From assembly GCF_019457615.1 (NCBI RefSeq), contig NZ_CP080414.1:1114501-1178500 (forward strand): a DNA stretch of 64,000 bases. Reading direction: 5' to 3'. Under the pieces are notes generated by a model. It saw only the letters and a program-made list of their open reading frames with translations, did no database searches and was not told where the DNA came from. Each line of letters opens with the position of its first letter. The stretch's first letter is position 1. The translations under genes were made by a program, and so were the position numbers. The stretch is from Shewanella zhangzhouensis. Its GTDB lineage: Bacteria; Pseudomonadota; Gammaproteobacteria; Enterobacterales; Shewanellaceae. Below are positions 54,794 to 63,736 of the stretch, piece after piece.

Positions 54794-55285
54794 TTAACAA
54801 GCATTGCCGTTGGTACCATAAGACACAAGTCCACTAGTGCTTATAAGAACCGTCTGTGAATCGCTGGCTTTGCCATTCGGGCAATACGTTACTGTGCCTC
54901 CAGACGCCAGTCCATCTGCGGAAAAAGTCATTGAAACTGCAGATGCTTTAACTTTGTCCAGACCATTAAAACTGTCTATAGCTCTTAGTTCGTGATCAGT
55001 GTTAGCTGCATCAGTAATATAAACTCTTATACCGCCACTCCAGTCTGCTGTTGTCCCACAGGAAGTTGCTGAAGCAAAAGAGCAGATCTTGACTGTAGCG
55101 CCGTAGCTCACAGCTTGGTTTCGCGCGAAAGCAAACAGGTCATGAATCTTCTTAACATTGTTATCAACCCGCACTTGCTCATAGATTGATGTTAACGATG
55201 GTACACCGATAGTTATGAGAATTGCTGCCACGGCAATGGTGACCATGAGTTCGACTAATGTAAATCCTTGCTTATTCTTATGCAT
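54794..55285 (-). CDS. GspH/FimT-family pseudopilin
   Basis: 163 aa. Leader MHKNKQG then FTLVELMVTIAVAAILITIG, then the GspH-like domain (FAFARNQAVSYGATVKICSF) and C-terminal TYCPNGKASDSQTVLISTSG. Probable minor pilin FimU/FimT for type IV pilus priming. AGGAG 6 nt before the ATG. On the opposite strand, facing the pilV operon. Has a Cys pair as in FimU. Confidence 0.88.
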   Translation of the reverse strand: MHKNKQGFTLVELMVTIAVAAILITIGVPSLTSIYEQVRVDNNVKKIHDLFAFARNQAVSYGATVKICSFASATSCGTTADWSGGIRVYITDAANTDHELRAIDSFNGLDKVKASAVSMTFSADGLASGGTVTYCPNGKASDSQTVLISTSGLVSYGTNGNAC

Positions 55286-55402
55286 CTATAACTCCTCACT
55301 GATACTGTCTGAAAGTATAAGCGAGAAGTTGCCCAATTTCAGTAGAAAAGTGCGCTACCAGCTCAGTGTTGATTTAACATTTACGCCAGCTTAGGTGTAG
55401 CA

Positions 55403-55915
55403 TTATTGAGTGCAATCGATATTTTTCTCTGTCGAGAAGCGTACTCTGCCTGCCTGATTAATTATCACTGCTTTGGAATAAGGGCTGTCTGCCGAACCGG
55501 GGCAGTACTTGAACGTTCCGTTGCTACCCGATGCAAGCCCATCTGGCTGAAAACGTGCCGCGGAACGGTTGTAGGACATTAAGTCATTGCTATCAAAAGA
55601 GCCTGTTTGCAACAGTAATTTGTCATTGCCATCTATCTGGTTACTAACGCCTGAATCGGTGAAGACTGCTAGCCCCAGGTGCCAGTCATTCGTGCATTGA
55701 TTGTCTTTCAGAGGGCAAACGGTCACTCGAAGCCCATAACTTATGGCTGTATTTCTAGCGTATTGCAAGGTTTGTTGAATGACCTTTATCGCGGCATCAG
55801 CCCTGTAAGCTTGATGTAACTCAGTAAGTTGAGTGAGCCCGATAGTAAGCAATATGCTTGCAATCGCGATTGTTATCATTAGCTCAATGAGGGTAAAGCC
55901 TGTTTGATGTTTCAT
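55403..55915 (-). CDS. GspH/FimT-family pseudopilin (paralogue of the previous gene)
   Basis: 170 aa. Leader MKHQTG then FTLIELMITIAIASILLTIG, GspH domain with QYARNTAISYGLRVTVCPL and FKYCPGSADSPYSKAVIIN. Same layout as the gene at 54794-55285, with which it seems to be a diverged duplicate. AGGA before the ATG at 55915. The 117-nt gap between them shows no terminator by eye, so they may be co-transcribed. Confidence 0.88.
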   Translation of the reverse strand: MKHQTGFTLIELMITIAIASILLTIGLTQLTELHQAYRADAAIKVIQQTLQYARNTAISYGLRVTVCPLKDNQCTNDWHLGLAVFTDSGVSNQIDGNDKLLLQTGSFDSNDLMSYNRSAARFQPDGLASGSNGTFKYCPGSADSPYSKAVIINQAGRVRFSTEKNIDCTQ

Positions 55916-55961
55916 AGCGAATCCTTGCTGTTTGTCGCCAATGCGTCCTGCAATGACTTAA

Positions 55962-55979
55962 ATTCGGTTACAACCGAAT
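55962..55979. repeat. Perfect 18-bp palindrome between the fimT-like gene and glnB
   Basis: ATTCGGTT-AC-AACCGAAT, 8-base arms. It sits 47 nt upstream of the pseudopilin gene and 156 nt upstream of glnB. No regulator is recognised; may be an operator. Confidence 0.55.
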
Positions 55980-56134
55980 CAATCCAGTATAGAGGAGTTG
56001 GTTCAGACTGGGGTGGCTCGTATATATTGTTCTGCTCTATGAAGATTGAATCATTTTACCTCTTGATCTAATCATTGTAGTGGTAAGCTATTAGCTAATA
56101 GATTTTGGGTCAGCATAAATTTAGGGAGCAGTTG

Positions 56135-56473
56135 ATGAAAAAAGTCGAAGCCATAATCAAGCCTTTTAAGCTGGATGATGTGCGTGAAGCACTGGCTGAA
56201 ATTGGCATAACTGGTATGACAGTATCTGAAGTGAAAGGCTTTGGTCGTCAGAAGGGGCACACAGAGTTATACCGAGGTGCAGAGTATATGGTCGACTTTC
56301 TGCCCAAAGTTAAGATTGAGTTGGTGATTCAGGATGAGCTTCTGGACCAGGCGCTTGATGTGATAGTTGACACAGCACGCACAGGTAAGATTGGCGACGG
56401 TAAAATTTTCGTCACCGACGTAGAGCGGGTCATCCGGATCCGTACTGGCGAAGAAAACGAAGAAGCAGTGTAA
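56135..56473 (+). CDS. glnB: Nitrogen regulatory protein P-II (GlnB)
   Basis: Trimeric sensor of 2-oxoglutarate, ATP and glutamine status, uridylylated by GlnD, acting on GlnE and NtrB. 112 aa. KKVEAIIKPFKLDDVREAL start, uridylylation Tyr in the T-loop H-T-E-L-Y-R-G-A-E-Y, ends GKIFVTDVERVIRIRTGE. ATG at 56135 with AGGGAG. Not next to amtB, so GlnB rather than GlnK. Single gene. Confidence 0.95.
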   Translation: MKKVEAIIKPFKLDDVREALAEIGITGMTVSEVKGFGRQKGHTELYRGAEYMVDFLPKVKIELVIQDELLDQALDVIVDTARTGKIGDGKIFVTDVERVIRIRTGEENEEAV

Positions 56474-56496
56474 AAAAGGGCCGAAAGGCCCTTTTT
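56472..56496 (+). terminator. Terminator of glnB
   Basis: GGGCC (56478-56482) and GGCCC (56487-56491) around GAAA, then TTTTT; starts at the stop codon. Confidence 0.85.
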
Positions 56497-56642
56497 AGTG
56501 TGTTCACCTGAGGTAATTGGCGACGAAGTCTGCTTGTGGTCGATGGATCGGTAAAATTTTGAAAATTTGGTTTTATGCACTGCTATTTGTTGATTTTTTA
56601 AAACGCATCTTATTCCATGTGGTTAATGTTAGCTTGTTTCGC

Positions 56643-56659
56643 TATATCACTGTGATATA
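56643..56659. promoter_or_regulatory. Perfect palindrome across the likely ndh promoter
   Basis: TATATCAC-T-GTGATATA, 8-base arms. It lies within a possible promoter TTGTTT (56634-56639), 16-nt spacer, TATAAA (56656-56661), so binding would block RNA polymerase. The binder is not recognised. Confidence 0.55.
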
Positions 56660-56692
56660 AAAGCAAAAAGGAATGTACTACGGAGTATAGCT

Positions 56693-57982
56693 GTGGGCAC
56701 AAAGCGAATAGTCATAGTAGGCGGTGGTGCGGGTGGGCTTGCGTTGGCCTCAAAATTGGGGAGAAAGCTCGGGCTGAAAAGCAAAGCCGACATTTTGCTC
56801 GTCGATAGAAGTCCAATTCATATCTGGAAACCTAAGCTGCACGAAGTGGCTGTGGGGGCCATAGATAAATCGTTTGAGGGGCTGCTCTACCGTGATCACG
56901 GGTTAAAAAATGGCTATCGCTATCAGCGCGGGTCGCTTGAAGCTCTGGACCCGGATGCAAAAACCATCCAATTGTCAGCGCTTTATAATGAACAGCAAGA
57001 ACTGCTGATGGGCCCCCGCACCATAGAGTATGACTATCTGGTGCTCGCCCTTGGCGGTGTGTCCAACAGTTTCAATACCCCTGGCGCCGAGTCTCACTGT
57101 ATTTTTCTCGATAGTCTGCAAAATGCAGAACAATTTCACGGACAATTACTCGATGGTCTAATGTTGCTCGATGAAACCCAGTCGCGCTTGAGTATAGGTA
57201 TTGTTGGTGCCGGAGCGACGGGAGTTGAGCTTGCCGCTGAACTTCATCACGTTGTCGAATCCGTCAGAGAATTTGGCTATCAGAATATTTCCAAGCAGCA
57301 CCTGGACATTCATCTTATCGAAGCCGCACCCAAAATTTTGCCACAGCTACCTGACAGGGTCAGTGGGCGTGCGCAGGCTGTCCTCGATAAAATCGGCATT
57401 CACTTACATCTGGGCGTACAGGTAAAGGAAGTAACCAAAGAAGGATTCACCACCCAGGACGGTAACCTTATCAGGGCTGATATCAGGGTTTGGGCCGCAG
57501 GAGTTAAGGGCCCGAATGTGTTTTCAGACCTGAGCAAGTTACCCATAACCCCCAGAAACCAGGTTGAAGTGGATGCCTGCATGCGGGTTAAAGGGCACAC
57601 AGATATTTATGCCTTGGGTGACTGTGCACAGCTGATATTGGCTGATGGGAAGCCGGTGCCTCCCAGAGCACAGGCGGCGTCGCAAATGGCTGACACCCTG
57701 TACCACAATATCCTCAACCGCCTCGCAGGGCAGGCCGAAGCGCCGTTCGAATATCGCGATTACGGCTCTCTTGTGTCACTCAGCCGTTTTTCGGCTGTGG
57801 GTAATCTGATGGGAAATTTAAGGCGAGGCGACTTTTTCATTGAGGGACACGTGGCTCGCTTTATGTACCTCTCCCTCTATCATCGCCATCTTTCCAGTTT
57901 ATTTGGCTGGTTTTCAGCGTTGGTGTATCGCCTGGCGCAAAAGCTGCTCAGATGGCAGCGGCCCAAGCTTAAGTTGCATTGA
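56693..57982 (+). CDS. ndh: Type II NADH dehydrogenase (NDH-2)
   Basis: Single-subunit FAD enzyme that oxidises NADH and reduces quinone without pumping protons, at the inner face of the membrane. 429 aa, GTG start with GGAG 7 nt upstream. FAD-binding VGGGAGGLALASKLGRKLG, NAD-binding GIVGAGATGVELAAELHH, and the IYALGDCAQ motif before a C-terminal amphipathic membrane anchor. Stops 11 nt from the convergent lacI-family gene. Confidence 0.95.
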   Translation: MGTKRIVIVGGGAGGLALASKLGRKLGLKSKADILLVDRSPIHIWKPKLHEVAVGAIDKSFEGLLYRDHGLKNGYRYQRGSLEALDPDAKTIQLSALYNEQQELLMGPRTIEYDYLVLALGGVSNSFNTPGAESHCIFLDSLQNAEQFHGQLLDGLMLLDETQSRLSIGIVGAGATGVELAAELHHVVESVREFGYQNISKQHLDIHLIEAAPKILPQLPDRVSGRAQAVLDKIGIHLHLGVQVKEVTKEGFTTQDGNLIRADIRVWAAGVKGPNVFSDLSKLPITPRNQVEVDACMRVKGHTDIYALGDCAQLILADGKPVPPRAQAASQMADTLYHNILNRLAGQAEAPFEYRDYGSLVSLSRFSAVGNLMGNLRRGDFFIEGHVARFMYLSLYHRHLSSLFGWFSALVYRLAQKLLRWQRPKLKLH

Positions 57983-57993
57983 GCCTGGACTGT

Positions 57994-59007
57994 TTAAAGC
58001 GGGTTGCTGCTGGAGTCGCGGACGACTGGCTCTGGGGTAAATACCCTGGCAGTGTCGAGGCGCTGCTCTTTACGATTGGCAATGAGTAGCTCTGTGGCGA
58101 CCTGCGCTATTTTTTGATTCGGTTGATGAACAGTGGTCAGTTTGGGCCATGTTTGGCGTGAAAACGGGCTGTCTTCGAAGCCGACGATTGAGATATCGCG
58201 AGGAATATCAACCCCCTGCAAACGCGCAGCAAACAAGGCGCCGGCCGCTATTTCATCGTTACACGCGACGATGGCTGTTGGTCTTGGTGTCATTGAAAGC
58301 AGGCGTTTAGCCCCTTCAACACCCGATTCGAACGAATACTGCCCGTCAACAACAAACGCCGGATTCAAGGCAATGTTGTTGAGCGAGAGGGCGTCGCAAA
58401 AGCCGGCAAAGCGCTCTTTGGTCGATTCGTGCTGCTCATCACCGCTGATGAAAGCGATATGTTTATGCCCCAAATCAATTAGATGTTGGGTAATAGACAC
58501 TGCGCCGTGCCTGTCATTTACCAATACTGTCAAGCCACAACTTTCTTTGGTTTTGTCTCCGGCAATGATGCGTACGTAATGGGCATCAATGCTATCCAGC
58601 GCCGCCAATATTTTGGGGTCTTCTGACAGGGGCGGAGTCAGTACCAGTCCTGCCAGTCTGGCGTGCTTTACCAAGGCAGTTAACTCTTCGCAGATACTGG
58701 CGGCGGTTGCATCGCAGGGGTGGATCAGGAGTTCATAACCCTTGTCACGACATGCCGACAAAATGCCGTTTTGCATATCGATGATGTAGTAGGCGTTGGG
58801 ATTATCGTAGATAAAACCGATAACATAAGACTTGGTGCCAGCGAGGTTGCGCGCAGCCAGATTGGGCTGATAATTAAGTGCCTTGATGGCCTCATTTACC
58901 TTGTCTATGGTTGCCTGTTTTACCGAGGGCTCGTTGTTGGTAACCCGGGAAACTGTCTTGATAGACACGCCGGCGTATTTGGCAACGTCATTAATTGTGA
59001 CTTTCAT
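57994..59007 (-). CDS. LacI-family transcriptional repressor
   Basis: 337 aa. Helix-turn-helix VTINDVAKYAGVSIKTVSRVTNN, hinge helix PNLAARNLAG, then a periplasmic-binding-protein-like sensor domain with GFEDSPFSRQTWPKLTTVHQP. Regulators of this type bind a sugar or its phosphate. It is divergent from a TonB-dependent receptor and a LacI-type operator lies before that receptor, so it probably controls it. Ligand unknown. Confidence 0.93.
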   Translation of the reverse strand: MKVTINDVAKYAGVSIKTVSRVTNNEPSVKQATIDKVNEAIKALNYQPNLAARNLAGTKSYVIGFIYDNPNAYYIIDMQNGILSACRDKGYELLIHPCDATAASICEELTALVKHARLAGLVLTPPLSEDPKILAALDSIDAHYVRIIAGDKTKESCGLTVLVNDRHGAVSITQHLIDLGHKHIAFISGDEQHESTKERFAGFCDALSLNNIALNPAFVVDGQYSFESGVEGAKRLLSMTPRPTAIVACNDEIAAGALFAARLQGVDIPRDISIVGFEDSPFSRQTWPKLTTVHQPNQKIAQVATELLIANRKEQRLDTARVFTPEPVVRDSSSNPL

Positions 59008-59423
59008 CTAAACACTCAGTAATTCAATCTATTATTGGCTCTATTTGGATGGGAACTGGCAGAAGACTGGCGTTTGGAATACCAAATATTGCACTTGTAT
59101 CGGTTGAGAATATTTCACGTATAGTGCGGATTTTTGTCCTGATTGGCAATCGCCTTTTCCCTGAGGATGTTATCCAAGGCATGGCAGGATACGCCTGTAC
59201 GCCAAAAGCATTTAATGCAACATACTGTTAACAAAAGATCTTTTGTTTTACGAATTCGCTGCAGCCTTGATAGCGACACACTTTTTTTCAACTCCCAGTT
59301 ATTTTGTTGTGGTAACGCTGTTAATTATTGTGTAATGTTTGCGCTAGACATGACAGCGTTGTCATTCCTTCGGGAATGGTTATGGATGCAAAAACATAAA
59401 AAATAATATGGAAGGGAAACGAG
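59008..59423. other. 416-bp control region between the LacI-family gene and the TonB receptor
   Basis: No gene supported. Contains the LacI-type operator candidate at 59350-59365, a small palindrome GCATT-T-AATGC (59208-59218) and TAAC-GCT-GTTA (59313-59323). A confident -35/-10 pair was not found. Confidence 0.6.
59350..59365 (+). promoter_or_regulatory. LacI-family operator candidate upstream of the TonB receptor
   Basis: ATGACAGCGTTGTCAT: a 16-base palindrome (seven of eight pairs) centred on CG, the centre typical of LacI-family operators (TGnnAnCGnTnnCA pattern). It is 58 nt before the receptor start. Confidence 0.6.
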
Positions 59424-62069
59424 ATGCGACCATCTACCTTTAAAAAGAGTGTCCTCGCTACCAATATCGCAATCCTCCTCGGTGGTGCGGTATCAGTAGG
59501 TGCAGTGGCTGCCGAAGCTCCGGTTGATACTGCAAATATTGAAAAAATTGAAGTGCGCGGTATCCGCGCGTCCAACAAAGCCAACATCAATGAAAAGCGT
59601 TTTTCCAACGCCGTAGTTGATGCCGTTACTGCCGAAGATATTGGTAAACTCCCTGATTCTGACGTGGGTCAAGCACTTGGCCGTGTACCAGGTGTGACCG
59701 TAGGTCGTGCTTTTGGCCAGGGTAGTTCAGTGTCTATCCGTGGTACTGATCCTCTGATGACGCTCACCACCCTGAATGGCCAAAACGTGGCCTCGACCGG
59801 TTGGTACGATCAGATGAACATCGACCGTTCATTCAACTACTCTATGCTGCCGGCAGAACTGATCGGCGGTATGGAAGTGTACAAAACCACCCAAGCCAAC
59901 CTCGTTGAAGGTGGTATCGGTGGTACTGTTATTGTTAAAACCCGTAAGCCACTGGATATGGAAGCCAACTCGATTTTTGGCTCAGTAAAGGGTGAGTACG
60001 GTTCAATCAATGAAGAGTGGGCTCCTGAGGTCTCGGGCCTTTACAGCTGGAAAAACGAAGCCGAAACCTTCGGTATTCTGGTTTCCGGTGCATACGTAGA
60101 CCGTGAATATCTGCGTGTTGGTACCGAAGCGGATCTCGACTGGGGTGGCCGTTCTTCCATCCAGCCTTCAAGCTTCCTGCAAAGCCAGGAGCGCACCGCC
60201 CTTGATGCTACTTTGCAATATCGTCCTACTGACAATCTGGAGTTCGGTGCCCACATCCTGTCGCTGAAACTGGGCGCGGACAGCATCGGCGCCAACATGT
60301 ACATCAACACCGATACCAACTGGGGTGCCGGTGATTCACACTGCCAGCAGTTTAACGATGCTGGTGTATGTACTTACAGCGATACCCCGGAAAGCGACCC
60401 ATCAGACGTGTTCTTCCAGAACTGGGCGCGCAAGGGTGAAATGACTTCAGACACCTTCGAACTGAACATGGAATACGATGGCGACGGTTATGCCATTGCT
60501 GCCGTAGCCGGTAAGACCAAGGCGGAAGGTGGTACTCAGATGAGTGCAAACTTCGGTTATGGCTGGTGGGGCGATAAGTTTAAAGATATCAAATGGGCCG
60601 GTGTGGTTGATGCCACCGGTAAGCAAATTGATATCAATGGCCGTGACATGAGCTTCGGCATCGACAATCTGGACACCACAGTGGGCACTTCCCAGTGGAC
60701 CGGTATCCAGGGCCCGAACACCGACGAAGAGTCTTATGTTCAGGTCGACCTGGACTTCGACCTGGACTTGGGCGCTATCAACAAGTTTGAAACTGGTATC
60801 CGTTATACCGAGCACACCTTCGAGAAGAAAGAGTATCGTGCCGTGTATGGCAGCTTGCCAAACGTGTTCAACAGCACCGATCTTTACAGCGGCACCATGA
60901 AGTTGGGCTATGACGAATGGACCATTCCAAAAGCCAATCTGGATGCCATGATAGATGCAACCGTGTCTCTGGTTGATGAGTTTGTCTACAGCCGCCCAGC
61001 CTACGGCAAAATCGATGAAGAAAACCTGTCTCTGTACGGTATGTTCTCTTTCGAGGGTGAAGGTTTCCGCGGTAACTTCGGTCTGCGTTATATCCAATCC
61101 GACGTGACTTCAAGCGGCCACGTCATCGATAACTCTCCGGCTGATAACCTGGGCATCAACGCCGGTTGGAGCGAAGAAGTTCACAGCGTCAGCGACAGCT
61201 ATCACGATGTACTGCCAAGTGTAAACGTGGCATTCGACCTTGCTGATGACCTTATCCTGCGTTTGGCTGCCGGTCAGGCTATCACCCGTCCAAACTACGA
61301 CAACCTGTTCCTGTCCACTTCATCTGGCTATCCTGATGACCGTCGTGGCAACGAACAAATCACCTACGGTAACCCAGGTCTGGAGCCAATGAAGTCGTCT
61401 CAGGCTGATGTCAGCATCGAGTACTACTATGGCGATGGCAACCTGTTTGCTGCTACCTACTTCATCAAGGATATCAGCAACTTTATCGTGGCAACTGCCC
61501 CGGAAACCAAGGCGATTGGTGTAATCAACAATGACCTCGAAGTACCTGCGGACAGCTGGATTGTTGACAGCTACATGAACGCCGGTGGTGGCTCCATTGA
61601 CGGTATCGAACTGCAGTTGAACCACGCCTGGGATAACGGCTTTGGTATCAACGCCAACTATACCTTCACCGATGGCACTGCCCCAGCAGAAGTGTACACC
61701 GACAACATCGGCGTATTCACTGAAGCATCCAAGCACACCACCAACCTCGTTGGTTACTGGGAAAATGATACCTTCTCAGCCCGTGCAGCCTACAACTGGC
61801 GCAGTGAGTACATGGTGCGTGAATACGGCAAATACTACGGTAACCGCATGCACGATGACTTCGGTACTCTGGACGTGACTCTGGGATGGAACGTGACCGA
61901 GAACATCGCACTGCGTCTTGAGCTCATCAACCTGACTGCAGAAGATGACGTTCAGTACGGTGCTGCCGGTGTGGGTACTGCCGTTAAGCCTGCCCTGCAG
62001 GATGGCTACCCAACCTGGTCATTTAAAGGTGAAACCACTTATAAGCTGGGCGCAAGCTTCAACTTCTAA
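59424..62069 (+). CDS. TonB-dependent outer membrane receptor (carbohydrate-type, TIGR01782-like)
   Basis: 881 aa. Signal peptide (~30 residues, ending AVAA-EA), a TonB box around IEKIEVRGIRAS, plug domain (SDVGQALGRVPGVTVGRAFGQGSSVSIRG ... GGIGGTVIVKTRKPLDM; written here in parts of the same region, ~65-180), then a 22-strand barrel ending in YKLGASFNF with terminal Phe. The variant matches the long Xanthomonas/Caulobacter-type receptors that import oligosaccharides rather than siderophores. Substrate unknown. AGGGA before the ATG. Next to a LacI regulator, a tryptophan-halogenase-like gene and SapC, a recurring locus. Confidence 0.93.
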   Translation: MRPSTFKKSVLATNIAILLGGAVSVGAVAAEAPVDTANIEKIEVRGIRASNKANINEKRFSNAVVDAVTAEDIGKLPDSDVGQALGRVPGVTVGRAFGQGSSVSIRGTDPLMTLTTLNGQNVASTGWYDQMNIDRSFNYSMLPAELIGGMEVYKTTQANLVEGGIGGTVIVKTRKPLDMEANSIFGSVKGEYGSINEEWAPEVSGLYSWKNEAETFGILVSGAYVDREYLRVGTEADLDWGGRSSIQPSSFLQSQERTALDATLQYRPTDNLEFGAHILSLKLGADSIGANMYINTDTNWGAGDSHCQQFNDAGVCTYSDTPESDPSDVFFQNWARKGEMTSDTFELNMEYDGDGYAIAAVAGKTKAEGGTQMSANFGYGWWGDKFKDIKWAGVVDATGKQIDINGRDMSFGIDNLDTTVGTSQWTGIQGPNTDEESYVQVDLDFDLDLGAINKFETGIRYTEHTFEKKEYRAVYGSLPNVFNSTDLYSGTMKLGYDEWTIPKANLDAMIDATVSLVDEFVYSRPAYGKIDEENLSLYGMFSFEGEGFRGNFGLRYIQSDVTSSGHVIDNSPADNLGINAGWSEEVHSVSDSYHDVLPSVNVAFDLADDLILRLAAGQAITRPNYDNLFLSTSSGYPDDRRGNEQITYGNPGLEPMKSSQADVSIEYYYGDGNLFAATYFIKDISNFIVATAPETKAIGVINNDLEVPADSWIVDSYMNAGGGSIDGIELQLNHAWDNGFGINANYTFTDGTAPAEVYTDNIGVFTEASKHTTNLVGYWENDTFSARAAYNWRSEYMVREYGKYYGNRMHDDFGTLDVTLGWNVTENIALRLELINLTAEDDVQYGAAGVGTAVKPALQDGYPTWSFKGETTYKLGASFNF

Positions 62070-62083
62070 GATAAATGTGTAAT

Positions 62084-62112
62084 AAAAAACCCAGTCTCGG
62101 CTGGGTTTTTTT
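62084..62112 (+). terminator. Terminator after the TonB receptor
   Basis: CCCAG (62090-62094) and CTGGG (62101-62105) with TCTCGG loop and a T-run; probably reduces read-through into the halogenase-like gene 19 nt later. Confidence 0.82.
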
Positions 62113-62132
62113 ATTGAAGGACAGGTCTGCAA

Positions 62133-63656
62133 ATGAAAATAACAAAAATTGCTATCCTGGGTGGCGGAACTGCTGGCTGGCTGGCCGCCAATCATTTGGG
62201 GTCGGAGCTGTGCGCCGATAAGGAAGTTGAGATCACCCTTATTGAATCGCCGGAGATCCCAACCATTGGTGTGGGGGAGGGCACAGTGCCCTACATCATG
62301 AAAGGGCTCAAACGCTTTGGCATATCAGAAGCCGAGCTGCTGGCAAACTGTGACACCACCTTCAAACAGGGGATTAAGTTCGTCAATTGGCTCGACCCCG
62401 AACGTCACGGCGATAACCACTATTACCATCCTTTCGACTCTCCCTATCCCGGCGGCATGGACATCAGCAATTACTGGCTGACCCAAAAGGATAAGCGTCC
62501 CTTTGATGATGTGGGCATACAGGCCCGGATTTGTGAAAAAAACCTGGCTCCCAAACGTATCAGTGCTCCCGAATATCAGGGCGAACTGGCTTACGCTTAT
62601 CATTTCAATGCGCTGAAGTTTGCCACCTTGCTCGCGAAGAATGCCAGGGAGCGCTTTGGGGTCAAGTATCTGAGTGCCACAGTCACGGGTGCAACACTGG
62701 ATGATGAAGGCGCCATTGCCAGTCTGAATACCAAAGAAGTTGGCAACCTGGCATTCGATTTTTATGTCGATTGCAGCGGTTTCCACTCAGTGCTTCTGGA
62801 CAAAGTATTAAAGGTTCCCTTTGTTGATAAAAGCAAAGAATTGCTGACCGACTCAGTGATAGTACAACAGGTGCCATTGAAGAGCGGTGAGGCGCTGTCC
62901 CCCTATACCAAGGCGACGGCCCATAAGGCGGGTTGGATTTGGGATATCCCTCTTACCACCCGACGGGGTACCGGTTTTGTGTATTGCAGCCAGTACATGA
63001 GCGATGAAGAGGCCGTTACCACCTTCGCCCAATACCTTGGCATGGACGAGAGCGAAATATCGCCCAGAAAGATCCCGATGAAGATTGGCTATCGGGAGAA
63101 GTTTTGGGCCAAAAACTGCGCCACCCTGGGGCTTGCTCAGGGCTTTGTCGAACCCCTGGAAGCCACCTCGATATTGGTGACGGACTTTTCTGCAGAACTG
63201 CTGGCCAAAAACTTCCCCAGGGAAACCTCTGATATTGAGGCGCTTAGCCCTTACTATAATGATGTCATTACTTACGTTTGGGAAAGAGTCATCGATTTTA
63301 TCAAGCTGCATTACTGTCTCTCAGACAGGGATGATACCGGCTTTTGGGCGGCCAATCGCGATCCCAACACTTGGTCCGAAACCCTCAAGTCACGACTGGC
63401 GAAGTTTGCCGTAAGACCCCCTCAACAATCGGACTTTTTCACCCGTTTTGATTTATTCGATGATAAAAACTTCCTGTATGTGCTCTATGGGATGGGCTTT
63501 TCAAGCCGTATCAAGGCGCTTGACCCGAGGGAAATAGAGCAGAGCAGGCAGCTATTGGAGAGTAACGATACCCTGGCTGCAAGGGCGGAGGAGATTTTGA
63601 TGGAGCACGGGAAGTGGCTCGCTGGCTTGAAGGCGGCCATGGCAAGGGCATCATAG
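62133..63656 (+). CDS. Tryptophan-halogenase-family flavoprotein
   Basis: 507 aa, PF04820-type. FAD-binding ILGGGTAGWLAAN at the N-terminus, IPTIGVGEGT, Lys78 in TTFKQGIKF at the position of the catalytic lysine of PrnA, the halogenase WxWxIP motif as WIWDIP, and a conserved Glu in FVEPLEATSI. All hallmark residues are present, yet in Alteromonadales and Xanthomonas such genes occur beside carbohydrate TonB receptors without tryptophan-derived products, so the true substrate is unclear. No flavin reductase gene is in view. AGGACAGG lies before the ATG. Confidence 0.88.
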   Translation: MKITKIAILGGGTAGWLAANHLGSELCADKEVEITLIESPEIPTIGVGEGTVPYIMKGLKRFGISEAELLANCDTTFKQGIKFVNWLDPERHGDNHYYHPFDSPYPGGMDISNYWLTQKDKRPFDDVGIQARICEKNLAPKRISAPEYQGELAYAYHFNALKFATLLAKNARERFGVKYLSATVTGATLDDEGAIASLNTKEVGNLAFDFYVDCSGFHSVLLDKVLKVPFVDKSKELLTDSVIVQQVPLKSGEALSPYTKATAHKAGWIWDIPLTTRRGTGFVYCSQYMSDEEAVTTFAQYLGMDESEISPRKIPMKIGYREKFWAKNCATLGLAQGFVEPLEATSILVTDFSAELLAKNFPRETSDIEALSPYYNDVITYVWERVIDFIKLHYCLSDRDDTGFWAANRDPNTWSETLKSRLAKFAVRPPQQSDFFTRFDLFDDKNFLYVLYGMGFSSRIKALDPREIEQSRQLLESNDTLAARAEEILMEHGKWLAGLKAAMARAS

Positions 63657-63693
63657 CCTTTATGATGCGTTCTTCAGACTATGTACGTTAAAT

Positions 63694-63719
63694 AAAAAAG
63701 CCGGGGAAACCCGGCTTTT
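63694..63719. terminator. Bidirectional terminator between the halogenase-like gene and sapC
   Basis: GCCGGG (63700-63705) and CCCGGC (63710-63715) around GAAA, flanked by A-run and T-run. Confidence 0.88.
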
Positions 63720-63736
63720 CTTTATCCCTTTTGAGC

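Noticed and set aside
56013..56031. Sigma-54 promoter for glnB (TGGC ... TTGT)
   Set aside because: The gap between the two elements is 9 nt instead of 7 and the second element is not TTGC.
59208..59218. GCATT-T-AATGC palindrome upstream of the TonB receptor as a second operator
   Set aside because: Only 5-base arms, no CG centre, and not related to the better candidate at 59350-59365.
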